A program made the translations under genes and the position numbers. A DNA stretch of 6,488 nt from Burkholderiaceae bacterium (GTDB taxonomy: Bacteria; Pseudomonadota; Gammaproteobacteria; Burkholderiales; Burkholderiaceae), in the NCBI GenBank assembly GCA_947461335.1, contig CANHLB010000102.1:1-6488 (forward strand), read 5' to 3'. Positions 1-6,300 of this stretch are shown in pieces; within the stretch, counting starts at the first letter, position 1, and every line of letters begins with the position of its first letter. Below the pieces are notes generated by a model. The model was not told the DNA's origin and did not search any database. It saw only the letters and a program-made list of their open reading frames with translations.

Positions 1-1
1 C

Positions 2-586
2 AACCACAGCTCTGGCAAGATGGGTTTTGCTATCGCGCGTGCAGCTGTTGAAGCAGGCGCCCAAGTACACCTTATTGCAGGCCCTTGTGACTTAATAACT
101 CCATTAGAAGCTACTGGAAAAATTACTCGAAATGATGTTAGAAGCGCAAAAGAGATGCATGTAGCTACTCTCAAATCAACAGATTACGACGTCTTCTTTG
201 CAGTTGCTGCAGTAGCTGATTGGGGGATTGCAAAACCCTCAAAAGAAAAAATCAAGCGTCAAGGTAAAGAAGCCCCTAGTATTGAATTCACTGCCAACCC
301 CGATATCCTTTTAGATGTTGCAAAAACGGTAAAGACCAAAGGTGGCAAACCTTACCCATATTGCGTAGGCTTTGCTGCTGAATCTACTGATTTAGAGGGA
401 CATGCCAGTGAGAAAAGAAAGCGCAAAGGAATTCCCATGGTAGTCGGCAACATCGGCCCAGAAACCTTTGGTAGCGATCTCAATCAATTACTGGTCATAG
501 ACGAGGCTGGCAGTAAGAAAATGGCTAAGGCCGAAAAGCTTGTGCTAGCTCGTCAATTAATTGCGCTTGTCGCTAAGAAAATTTAA
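2..586 (+). CDS. coaBC: CoaBC C-terminal part (phosphopantothenoylcysteine synthetase domain), 5' truncated by window
   Basis: Bifunctional enzyme of coenzyme A synthesis in the cytoplasm. CoaB joins 4'-phosphopantothenate to cysteine using CTP; the CoaC half, which decarboxylates the product, lies outside the window. The reading frame is open from base 2, and the 194 visible residues begin with [12 protein letters not shown]. This is the CoaB nucleotide-binding motif, whose Asn corresponds to the catalytic Asn210 of E. coli Dfp. Further family landmarks are AAVADW (about fragment residues 69-74), the lysine motif EKIKR (about 82-86, equivalent to the KxKK region with Lys289 of E. coli), ANPDI, VGFAAES and a VGN-x(6)-FGSD segment near the C-terminus. 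The gene ends with TAA, 22 nt before dut. coaBC (dfp) next to dut is a well-known proteobacterial gene order, so the two are probably co-transcribed. The real start codon is not in this window. Confidence 0.95.
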   Translation, partial: NHSSGKMGFAIARAAVEAGAQVHLIAGPCDLITPLEATGKITRNDVRSAKEMHVATLKSTDYDVFFAVAAVADWGIAKPSKEKIKRQGKEAPSIEFTANPDILLDVAKTVKTKGGKPYPYCVGFAAESTDLEGHASEKRKRKGIPMVVGNIGPETFGSDLNQLLVIDEAGSKKMAKAEKLVLARQLIALVAKKI

Positions 587-608
587 CCTACCCGCTTTAG
601 GAAATTTC

Positions 609-1058
609 ATGCAATCCCTTCAAGTAAAAATTCTCGATGAACGTATGCGCGATCAATTGCCAACTTATGGCACGCCAGGTAGTGCTGGATTAGATTTACG
701 CGCTTGTATTGATGGTGCTATTGAAATAGCTCCAGGCCAAACAGTCTTGGTACCAACCGGCCTAGCTATCTATGTTGAAGATCCTCGTTATGCCGCATTT
801 ATTCTGCCACGTTCGGGTCTTGGCCATAAGCATGGAATCGTCTTGGGCAATTTAGTGGGATTGATTGACTCTGACTACCAAGGACAACTCATGGTGAGTA
901 CTTGGAATCGTGGATCAACTACATTTAAGCTCGAACCTATGGAGCGCTTAGCCCAGCTAGTAGTCATGCCAATTTTGCAAGTAACACTAAAAGTAGTGGA
1001 AGAGTTCACTGAAAGTAGTCGCGGTGCTGGTGGGTTCGGCAGCACTGGTAGAGGCTAA
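609..1058 (+). CDS. dut: deoxyuridine 5'-triphosphate nucleotidohydrolase (dUTPase)
   Basis: Hydrolyses dUTP to dUMP and pyrophosphate, keeping uracil out of DNA and supplying dUMP for dTMP synthesis; the family is a cytoplasmic homotrimer. The protein is 149 aa, close to the 151 aa of E. coli Dut. All five trimeric-dUTPase motifs are present: GSAGLDLRA (24-32), PRSGLG...VLGN (67-81), GLIDSDYQG (84-92), ERLAQLVV (112-119) and the glycine-rich C-terminal arm [12 protein letters not shown] (138-149). By alignment to E. coli, Asp87 is the catalytic aspartate and Tyr90 the sugar-discriminating tyrosine. I chose the ATG at 609 because AGGAAA sits at 599-604 and the protein then has family length. 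An upstream TTG at 561 would add 16 non-conserved residues and overlap coaBC. The stop is only 4 nt before the next gene, suggesting translational coupling. Confidence 0.97.
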   Translation: MQSLQVKILDERMRDQLPTYGTPGSAGLDLRACIDGAIEIAPGQTVLVPTGLAIYVEDPRYAAFILPRSGLGHKHGIVLGNLVGLIDSDYQGQLMVSTWNRGSTTFKLEPMERLAQLVVMPILQVTLKVVEEFTESSRGAGGFGSTGRG

Positions 1059-1062
1059 GCAT

Positions 1063-1608
1063 ATGAATCGTCGCAATGCATTATGGTGTTTATGTGGAAT
1101 TGGATTAGCGGGCCTTACACGCGGTGTCCTTGCAAAAACTACTCTTTCATCTATTCCAATGAAACAGCATGAAATAGCCATGCGTGCTGCTATCGCTATG
1201 GCAGCTCAAAATCAATCGTATCCATTTGGTGCAGTGATCACCAATGCCAATAGTGGAGTCATCGTCGCTAGAGGTGTGAATAAAACTTTTGAGAATCCCC
1301 TGCTCCATGGTGAGATCTCTACTATCAATAATTACGTTGCCCAATATGGCAATAAAAATTGGGCTGACCTGATTTTGTATACGACTGGGGAACCTTGCCC
1401 AATGTGCATGAGCGCTTTAGTTTGGACGGGAATTGGTGGCGTTGTTTATGGTAGCTCTATTGAGGCCATTAAGAAATCCGGGATTGATGCCTTCATATTT
1501 ACTGCCAAACAAATTAACCAGGGTAGCAACTTTAGCCAAACACAGCTACTGGGTGGCGTCCTTGAGCCCGAGTGCGATTCATTATTTATGAACCGCAAGC
1601 GATCTTAG
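1063..1608 (+). CDS. nucleoside/cytosine deaminase-family protein with probable Tat-type export signal
   Basis: A 181-aa member of the cytidine/deoxycytidylate deaminase superfamily, a zinc-dependent hydrolytic deaminase fold. Zinc and catalytic residues are visible: HGE at 82-84 (His82 ligand, Glu84 proton shuttle) and PCPMC at 111-115 (Cys112 and Cys115 ligands). YPFGAVI (53-59) fits the substrate-loop strand. The PCPMC...GIGGVVYG context resembles guanine deaminase/TadA-like enzymes, while LHGEIST matches what I recall of yeast cytosine deaminase; the base or nucleoside used cannot be decided. The N-terminus reads MNRRN, then a hydrophobic stretch ALWCLCGIGLAGL (6-18), then VLA-K at 22-25. 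This is a plausible twin-arginine or Sec signal with cleavage near Ala24, and no lipobox is seen. The start at 1063 has AGAGG at 1050-1054 and lies 4 nt after dut. An internal ATG at 1159 (Met33) would give a signal-less 149-aa enzyme but has no ribosome binding site. Confidence 0.88.
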   Translation: MNRRNALWCLCGIGLAGLTRGVLAKTTLSSIPMKQHEIAMRAAIAMAAQNQSYPFGAVITNANSGVIVARGVNKTFENPLLHGEISTINNYVAQYGNKNWADLILYTTGEPCPMCMSALVWTGIGGVVYGSSIEAIKKSGIDAFIFTAKQINQGSNFSQTQLLGGVLEPECDSLFMNRKRS

Positions 1609-1639
1609 CAATCTTCGGCTTAAGAAGATTCCTTGCGGT
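1592..1639. repeat. nested inverted repeat across the convergent gene ends
   Basis: Outer arms ACCGCAAG (1592-1599) and CTTGCGGT (1632-1639) are perfectly complementary over 8 bp. Inner arms AATCTTC (1610-1616) and GAAGATT (1624-1630) are complementary over 7 bp with a 7-nt loop that includes the symporter stop codon. The left arm lies in the last codons of the deaminase gene and the right arms in the last codons of the symporter gene, so RNA from either strand could fold. No U-run follows on either strand, so it is not a canonical intrinsic terminator. It may act as a bidirectional RNA 3'-end structure, which is inference. Confidence 0.5.
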
Positions 1640-2861
1640 CTAGCTCGCCTTCCCACTTCGATATTACGGCAGTTGCCATGCCATTACCCAACACATTAGT
1701 AGCGGCTCGTGCCATATCTAAGAATTGATCGATTCCCATAATTAATAAAACTCCCGCCTCTGGCAAGTTAAATTGAGAAAGGGTGGCTGCAATCACTACC
1801 AATGATGCACGTGGTACACCAGCAATTCCCTTGGATGTCACCATCAAAACAAGCAACATGAGCAACTGCTGCGATAAGGACATTTCAATGGAATATACCT
1901 GCGCAATAAATACGGCAGCAAAAGAGCAGTACATCATCGATCCATCTAGATTGAATGAATATCCCACTGGCAACACAAAAGAGGCGATTTTATTTTTACA
2001 TCCAAAACGTTCAACCTGTTCTAAGGTCATTGGGTAAGCAGCCTCAGAACTTGCAGTGGTAAATGCTAGCAAGATAGGTTGGCGCAACATCGATACCAAA
2101 CGAAATGCCTCCTTTTTAAGTACTAGTGAACTAATTAAAATAATCACTAGCCACAGAACCAAAATAGAACCATAAAAGCTTGCCATAAATTTGCCATAGG
2201 TCCACAAAATAGCTAGGCCGTTCTCAGCAATGATTGAAGAAACAGCTGCAAATACTGCTACAGGAGCAAACTTCATCACTGCTGTAGTGATTTTCAACAT
2301 GATGTGTGAAAGCATGTCCAAGTTTCGAATGAACTCCTCGGCGCGCTCCCCAAAACTACCAGCTGCCACCCCAAAAAATAATGCAAATACCACTATCTGC
2401 AAGATTTCATTTGACCCAAGTGCTTCAAAAATACTATTAGGAAAAATATGCACAAAAAAATCGTGCAAATTAAATTTAGCCTTAGCAAGCCCTGTGCTAG
2501 CAGTCACTTCTGGAATCGGCAAGTCTATGCCAACGCCAGGGGCTAACAAATTCACCATCAATAGACCAAGCAGTATGGAAATCATCGACATGCCAATAAA
2601 CCAACTGAAGGTTTTGAGTCCGACTCGACCAATCGTTGAAGCATTTCCCATACGCGATATACCAACCACCAAAGTACTGAAGACCAAAGGTGCGATGATC
2701 ATCTTAATCAAACGCAAAAAGATATCTGTCAACATGGAGACGTTTTCAACATATTGCGCAGCGAACCCAGAACTGGCTCCATGTTGATGGACGTAGTATC
2801 CACTGGCTACTCCCAAGACCATAGCACCAACAATATAGTGAGTTAACTTGCTAGATGACAT
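1620..2861 (-). CDS. dicarboxylate/amino acid:cation symporter (DAACS, GltP/DctA-like)
   Basis: Inner-membrane secondary transporter that couples uptake of acidic amino acids or C4-dicarboxylates to H+ or Na+. The 413-aa length fits the family. The N-terminal two-thirds is a series of hydrophobic helices (for example residues 9-24, 45-68, 84-107, 152-168, 193-212, 226-248). The C-terminal core carries hairpin-1 ASSEAAYP (270-277), GYSFNLDGS (300-308), GIAGVPRASLVV (345-356, hairpin 2) and GIDQFLDMARAATNVLGN (376-393). By alignment to GltPh, Asp378, Asp382, Arg385 and Asn389 fall at D390, D394, R397 and N401. Keeping the aspartate equivalent to D394, which contacts the substrate amino group in GltPh, favours glutamate/aspartate; E. 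coli DctA as I recall has Ser there. The ATG at 2861 is preferred because AAAAAGG lies just upstream (spacing about 5); a GTG at 2882 would lengthen it by 7 residues without better support. It appears monocistronic and converges on the deaminase gene. Confidence 0.93.
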   Translation of the reverse strand: MSSSKLTHYIVGAMVLGVASGYYVHQHGASSGFAAQYVENVSMLTDIFLRLIKMIIAPLVFSTLVVGISRMGNASTIGRVGLKTFSWFIGMSMISILLGLLMVNLLAPGVGIDLPIPEVTASTGLAKAKFNLHDFFVHIFPNSIFEALGSNEILQIVVFALFFGVAAGSFGERAEEFIRNLDMLSHIMLKITTAVMKFAPVAVFAAVSSIIAENGLAILWTYGKFMASFYGSILVLWLVIILISSLVLKKEAFRLVSMLRQPILLAFTTASSEAAYPMTLEQVERFGCKNKIASFVLPVGYSFNLDGSMMYCSFAAVFIAQVYSIEMSLSQQLLMLLVLMVTSKGIAGVPRASLVVIAATLSQFNLPEAGVLLIMGIDQFLDMARAATNVLGNGMATAVISKWEGELDRKESS

Positions 2862-3102
2862 ACAGACCTTTTTAGTGATCACTACCTATAGAAATAAATA
2901 CTGAGCAGCGCTAAATCTTATTGAAATTTCCTTATTCTTGCGCCATGCTTTACAACAAACTCTGCTACAGCAAAATGCTGATTTAACTGCCTACGGATGA
3001 TGTAGTTATTTAATATGGAATAAATTTATCACCGATTGATTAAATCTCAAACAAAATAAGAAAAAAGCCGCCCAAGGGCGGCTTCTCATCCTTGGGGGGT
3101 CC
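2862..3102. other. gene-free region upstream of the symporter
   Basis: This 241-nt gap holds the presumed promoter and leader of the minus-strand symporter gene and, at 3061-3084, the terminator of the adjacent minus-strand operon. No supportable coding sequence is present. On the minus strand a TTGAGA-like hexamer near 3051 and several AT-rich hexamers could form a promoter, but none has a good -35/-10 pair at 16-18 nt, so I do not call one. A 10-bp perfect palindrome ATAAATTTAT lies at 3020-3029, and a short hairpin CAGCA-AAA-TGCTG at 2968-2980. Both could arise by chance in AT-rich DNA. Confidence 0.6.
3061..3084 (-). terminator. Rho-independent terminator of the clpS-clpA-77 aa gene operon
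   Basis: Read on the minus strand, a perfect 8-bp GC-rich stem (arms 3077-3084 and 3065-3072) with the 4-nt loop CTTG runs directly into at least six U residues (bases 3061-3066). It begins 18 nt after the stop codon of the small basic protein gene. This is a textbook intrinsic terminator. Confidence 0.93.
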
Positions 3103-3336
3103 TTACTTACGAATATGCGCGTGGCGAGCGGCATCTTGAGACATGCCGGCACCCTTACCTTCGCGAGATTCTTTTTCGGTTGTAATTTCCTTGCGGCGCT
3201 CTTTACAAGATCCTGCAATTTCTTGCAAAGCTTTGCGAGCGCGAGTAGCTGATGCTTTAACGCCTTTGCCTTCGAACTTTTCGTGCTCGGCCTTATAAAC
3301 CTCAAAAGCATCTAGCAATTTATCGTGGTGTGACAT
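3103..3336 (-). CDS. small basic protein, Hc1/histone H1-like candidate
   Basis: A 77-aa charged, basic protein: about 18 Lys/Arg, 13 Asp/Glu and 5 His. Its only cysteine is Cys44. The ATG at 3336 is preceded by a strong AAGGAAG ribosome binding site, and the gene ends 18 nt before a strong terminator, so I regard it as real. The N-terminal part (about residues 3-22) looks helical and amphipathic. The central segment KASATRARKALQEI (27-40) followed by CKERRKEIT (44-52) resembles the lysine/arginine-rich helical core of bacterial Hc1 (histone H1-like) proteins, which bind DNA in the nucleoid. That similarity is from memory and is only suggestive. The C-terminal tail (53-77) is Gly-, Lys- and His-containing and probably disordered. 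It lies 27 nt downstream of clpA on the same strand and shares the terminator, so it is likely transcribed at least partly with clpSA. It could instead be an uncharacterised conserved protein of unrelated function. Confidence 0.85.
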   Translation of the reverse strand: MSHHDKLLDAFEVYKAEHEKFEGKGVKASATRARKALQEIAGSCKERRKEITTEKESREGKGAGMSQDAARHAHIRK

Positions 3337-3363
3337 ATCTTCCTTTTTAAGTATTGTTATTGA

Positions 3364-5670
3364 TTAAATTTCTTCTGCAGGCACGACATCAGTTTTTGCG
3401 GCCTTTCCAGGTAATACTGGTGTACCAAAATCCAAAAGTACTTTGCCATCAGCATCTACATCAACGTCAACATGTCCGCCCTGAGCTAGCTTACCAAACA
3501 GTAATTCATCGGCAAGCGCCTTACGAACAGTATCTTGAATGATCCGCTGCATAGGACGCGCACCCATCAATGGATCAAATCCATGCTTAGCCAAATGTGC
3601 ACGCAATGCCACACTAAAGGTAGCATCTACCTTCTTCTCATGTAGCTGCTCTTCCAATTGCATTAAGAACTTATCGACGACTCGCATAATGATAGTTTCA
3701 TCAAGAGCCTTGAAGGACACAATTGCATCCAAGCGGTTGCGGAACTCTGGTGTAAAGAATTTCTTGATATCCGCCATTTCATCACCAGATTCACGCGCAT
3801 TGGTAAAGCCAATGGTGGATTTCTGCATTGCTTCAGCACCCGCATTGGTAGTCATGATAATGATGACGTTACGGAAATCGGTTTTACGACCATTATTGTC
3901 CGTTAAGGTGCCATGATCCATGACCTGCAAGAGGATATTGAAAATATCTGGATGGGCCTTTTCAACTTCATCGAGCAACAGTACGCAGTGCGGCTTCTTA
4001 TTTACTGCTTCAGTCAATAAGCCACCTTGGTCAAAACCAACATACCCTGGAGGTGCACCAATCAAACGGCTAACAGCATGACGCTCCATATACTCAGACA
4101 TATCAAAACGGAGCAACTCAATACCTAAGATGTAAGCAAGCTGTTTGGCAACCTCGGTCTTTCCAACTCCGGTGGGACCAGAGAATAAGAATGAACCGAT
4201 CGGACGATCAATCTTGCCAAGGCCAGCGCGAGTCATCTTAATGGCACTTGCTAGAGCTTCAATCGCAGGGTCCTGACCAAACACTACGCTCTTAATATCG
4301 CGGTCTAATGTTTGTAACTTACTACGATCGTCGACAGTGACAGACTGCGGCGGTATGCGTGCAATCTTGGCAACAATTTCTTCAATCTCTGGGCGGCCAA
4401 TAGTCTTCTTCTGCTTGGATTTAGGCAGAATACGCTGTGCAGCTCCAGCTTCATCAATCACATCGATCGCCTTGTCAGGCAAATGACGGTCATTGATATA
4501 GCGAGCAGAGAGTTCAGCTGCAGCTACTAAGGCGCCCGCTGCATACTTCACGCTGTGATGCTCCTCAAAGCGAGACTTGAGGCCACGCAAAATTTGCACT
4601 GTCTGATCAACTGTGGGCTCGACTACATCGACCTTCTGGAAGCGTCGTGACAAAGCAGCATCTTTTTCAAAAATTCCACGGTACTCAGTAAAGGTAGTCG
4701 CACCAATACATTTAAGCTGGCCATTAGATAAAGCAGGCTTTAATAAATTACTCGCATCCAAAGTTCCACCGGAGGCAGCGCCCGCACCAATTAAGGTATG
4801 AATCTCATCAATAAACAAAACACCATGCGTATGATCTTTTAAGGACTTCAGAACGCTCTTAAGACGCTGCTCAAAGTCGCCACGGTATTTAGTGCCGGCA
4901 AGTAAGGCGCCCATATCCAAGGAATAAACTGTGGCGTTAGCCAAGATATCAGGAACATCACCCTTCACAATCCTCCAAGCAAGCCCCTCTGCAATAGCTG
5001 TTTTGCCAACGCCAGCCTCACCAACTAGGAGTGGGTTGTTCTTCCGACGGCGGCATAGCACCTGAATGACTCGCTCCACCTCGCCATCGCGACCAATCAG
5101 TGGATCGATCTTGCCTTGGCGCGCCAAGACATTGAGATTTTGGGTGTACTGGTCAAGCGGACTTTCTTTTCCAGAAGATGGAGATTCTTCTGTCTCTTGA
5201 GCAGTATCAGCAGGCTTAACTTGTTCAGCATGATCTTTACGAACTCCATGGCTAATAAAGTTCACCACATCCAATCGGGTTACACCTTGTTGCTGCAAGA
5301 AATACACAGCATGTGAATCTTTTTCACCGAAGATAGCAACCAAGACATTAGCACCAGTCACTTCTTTTTTTCCGTTAGAAGTAGATTGCACGTGCATGAT
5401 GGCACGTTGAATTACCCTCTGAAAACCGAGTGTTGGCTGAGTATCAACTTCATCATTACCAGGAACTACAGGCGTATTGTCGTTAATGAAATTTTTCAGT
5501 TGTGAGCGTAGCTCGGCAATGTTGACTGCGCAGGCCTTGAGTACCTCAACGGCAGTCGCATTATCTAATAATGCAGCCAATAAATGTTCGACTGTAATGA
5601 ACTCATGCCGTGATGCTCTTGCATCAACAAAAGCCATGTGCAGGCTAACTTCTAATTCTTGGGCAATCAT
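3364..5670 (-). CDS. clpA: ATP-dependent Clp protease ATP-binding subunit ClpA
   Basis: Hexameric AAA+ unfoldase that feeds substrates into the ClpP peptidase; cytoplasmic. At 768 aa it matches the family (E. coli 758). The N-terminal Clp_N double repeat covers about 1-143 and binds ClpS, followed by a polar linker at about 144-170. The first AAA+ module has Walker A GEAGVGKT (217-224), pore loop GTKYRG (259-264), Walker B LFIDEIH (285-291) and arginine residues 342-343. The second has Walker A GPTGVGKT (498-505), pore loop GYVGF (542-546), Walker B LLLDEVE (564-570), a ClpP-docking IGF loop (620-622, IGL in E. coli) and sensor-2 GARP (703-706). The acidic C-terminal tail is variable. The ATG at 5670 is supported by GGAGGA just upstream, by the E. 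coli-like start xxxQELExSL, and by a 4-nt ATGA overlap with the clpS stop. A GTG at 5688 would add 6 residues and is unlikely. All catalytic motifs are intact. Confidence 0.98.
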   Translation of the reverse strand: MIAQELEVSLHMAFVDARASRHEFITVEHLLAALLDNATAVEVLKACAVNIAELRSQLKNFINDNTPVVPGNDEVDTQPTLGFQRVIQRAIMHVQSTSNGKKEVTGANVLVAIFGEKDSHAVYFLQQQGVTRLDVVNFISHGVRKDHAEQVKPADTAQETEESPSSGKESPLDQYTQNLNVLARQGKIDPLIGRDGEVERVIQVLCRRRKNNPLLVGEAGVGKTAIAEGLAWRIVKGDVPDILANATVYSLDMGALLAGTKYRGDFEQRLKSVLKSLKDHTHGVLFIDEIHTLIGAGAASGGTLDASNLLKPALSNGQLKCIGATTFTEYRGIFEKDAALSRRFQKVDVVEPTVDQTVQILRGLKSRFEEHHSVKYAAGALVAAAELSARYINDRHLPDKAIDVIDEAGAAQRILPKSKQKKTIGRPEIEEIVAKIARIPPQSVTVDDRSKLQTLDRDIKSVVFGQDPAIEALASAIKMTRAGLGKIDRPIGSFLFSGPTGVGKTEVAKQLAYILGIELLRFDMSEYMERHAVSRLIGAPPGYVGFDQGGLLTEAVNKKPHCVLLLDEVEKAHPDIFNILLQVMDHGTLTDNNGRKTDFRNVIIIMTTNAGAEAMQKSTIGFTNARESGDEMADIKKFFTPEFRNRLDAIVSFKALDETIIMRVVDKFLMQLEEQLHEKKVDATFSVALRAHLAKHGFDPLMGARPMQRIIQDTVRKALADELLFGKLAQGGHVDVDVDADGKVLLDFGTPVLPGKAAKTDVVPAEEI

Positions 5671-6014
5671 GCTTCCTCCATAGTGCACTGTAGTGGGTGG
5701 CCCGCTTCACGCGAGAGTTCTATAACTTGATGCACCTTGGTGGCAGCAACATCGCGAGTAAATACCCCGCAGATACCTTTGCCTACCAAATGAACTTGCA
5801 ACATAATGCGTGTTGCAGTTTCGTGGTCCTTATTAAAATACTCCTGAATCACCATCACTACAAATTCCATTGGCGTGTAATCGTCATTCAATAACAACAC
5901 TTTGTACATTGAAGGTGCCTTTACTTTCTCGGCCTGCTTTTCGAGAAGGATGGTGTCCTCAGCATAAGGATTACCTGGTACGCCAGTAGTGGGATTTTTA
6001 GGTGTGGGGCTCAT
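5667..6014 (-). CDS. clpS: ATP-dependent Clp protease adaptor ClpS
   Basis: Small adaptor that binds the ClpA N-domain and delivers N-end-rule substrates to ClpAP. From the ATG at 6014 the protein is 115 aa. The first roughly 34 residues are a variable, Pro-rich, probably flexible tail, and the conserved ClpS core follows. [13 protein letters not shown] (41-53) supplies the N-degron pocket residues Asn43, Asp44 and Asp45 (E. coli N34, D35, D36). His75 in VHLVGKG corresponds to E. coli His66, and [10 protein letters not shown] plus the C-terminal HPLQCTMEE are family hallmarks. Its TGA overlaps the clpA ATG, indicating translational coupling. The start is uncertain: in-frame ATG at 6023 and GTG at 6032 would add 3 or 6 residues, and none of the three has a good Shine-Dalgarno sequence. 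I prefer 6014 because it gives an N-terminus of the usual length. Confidence 0.96.
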   Translation of the reverse strand: MSPTPKNPTTGVPGNPYAEDTILLEKQAEKVKAPSMYKVLLLNDDYTPMEFVVMVIQEYFNKDHETATRIMLQVHLVGKGICGVFTRDVAATKVHQVIELSREAGHPLQCTMEEA

Positions 6015-6050
6015 GAGAAACATTCTAAACACAGATATCTAAACTTTAAT

Positions 6051-6172
6051 TTACTAGGTTATTGTGGCGAAAAACACGCATAAACCCCTATTTAACCCAT
6101 ATTGGGGCATTTTTTGATAAAAAAAGGGGTAATTACTAGGTAGTAAATGAATATAACTCCTTGACACCCCTA
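6051..6172. repeat. paired short motifs repeated at an 82-nt offset
   Basis: TTACTAGGT occurs at 6051-6059 and 6133-6141, and ACCCCTA at 6084-6090 and 6166-6172. Both pairs are exactly 82 nt apart, so each TTACTAGGT is followed after 24 nt by ACCCCTA. The intervening 24 nt are poorly conserved. This could be a decayed tandem duplication or two copies of a two-part regulatory site. Confidence 0.4.
6133..6146. promoter_or_regulatory. palindrome TTACTA-GG-TAGTAA, possible operator
   Basis: Six-base perfect arms around a 2-nt centre, ending 14 nt before the -35 hexamer of the proposed cold-shock promoter. The position suits a transcription-factor site. The first TTACTAGGT copy at 6051 keeps only the left half (followed by TATTG). 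No known regulator consensus is recognised. Confidence 0.35.
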
Positions 6173-6189
6173 GAAAAAGGGCAAACAAT
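6161..6189 (+). promoter_or_regulatory. putative sigma70 promoter of the cold-shock gene
   Basis: A perfect -35 TTGACA (6161-6166), a 17-nt spacer, then AACAAT (6184-6189) matching four of six -10 positions. Transcription would begin near 6196, at or just after a run of six G (6191-6196), and give a leader of about 105 nt. The -35 is convincing; the -10 is only moderate. Confidence 0.45.
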
Positions 6190-6190
6190 C

Positions 6191-6300
6191 GGGGGGTAGG
6201 CTTCACAAGAAGTTCTATTTAGGCGTGTTGTGGAGCGAGACTGATTAAAAAGTATTTACCCTCATCACGGTTGTTTTAAAGTTTATGTAATGGAGTTCGC
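6191..6300 (+). promoter_or_regulatory. putative structured 5' leader of the cold-shock gene
   Basis: If the promoter at 6161-6189 is used, the mRNA has an untranslated leader of about 105 nt, a feature typical of cold-inducible cspA mRNAs. Visible pairings are a small hairpin CTTC-ACAA-GAAG (6201-6212) and a long-range helix between 6192-6200 and 6255-6263 (GGGTA with TACCC at its core, extended by G-U pairs). The ribosome binding site GGAG (6292-6295) lies outside both. Folding behaviour with temperature is not shown by sequence alone. Confidence 0.35.

Larger units (their letters stand above)
6015..6300. other. divergent clpS / cold-shock gene intergenic region
   Basis: This 286-nt stretch separates the minus-strand clpSA operon from the plus-strand cold-shock gene and should hold both promoters. 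No credible coding sequence is seen. It contains a plausible plus-strand sigma70 promoter (6161-6189), a 14-bp palindrome (6133-6146), two short motifs repeated at an 82-nt offset (6051-6172) and several C4/G4 runs. For clpS I could not find a convincing promoter on the minus strand. CCCCAATAT (minus strand, bases 6099-6107) recalls a sigma32 -10 element, but no CTTGAA-like -35 lies at the right distance. Confidence 0.6.

Noticed and set aside
561..608. Upstream TTG start extending dut by 16 residues
   Set aside because: Overlaps the end of coaBC, adds residues not typical of dUTPases, and the ATG at 609 has a good AGGAAA site.
2230..2787. 185-codon open frame on the plus strand
   Set aside because: Lies wholly antisense to the well-supported symporter gene, shows no recognisable domain, and its composition mirrors the hydrophobic codons of the opposite strand.
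2963..2980. Alternating TGCT/AGCA/TGCT arms forming small hairpins, considered as a terminator
   Set aside because: Only 4-5 bp stems and no U-run on either strand; compatible with chance.
3006..3311. 101-codon minus-strand frame overlapping the small basic protein gene
   Set aside because: It is the same region in another frame, runs through the terminator, and lacks the strong ribosome binding site that the 3336 start has.
6099..6107. CCCCAATAT on the minus strand as a heat-shock (sigma32) -10 element for clpSA
   Set aside because: No CTTGAA-like -35 element at a suitable distance upstream; the match is partial.
6104..6196. Four G-runs (6104, 6126, 6179, 6191) as a possible G-quadruplex
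   Set aside because: Loops of about 18, 49 and 9 nt are too long for a canonical quadruplex.
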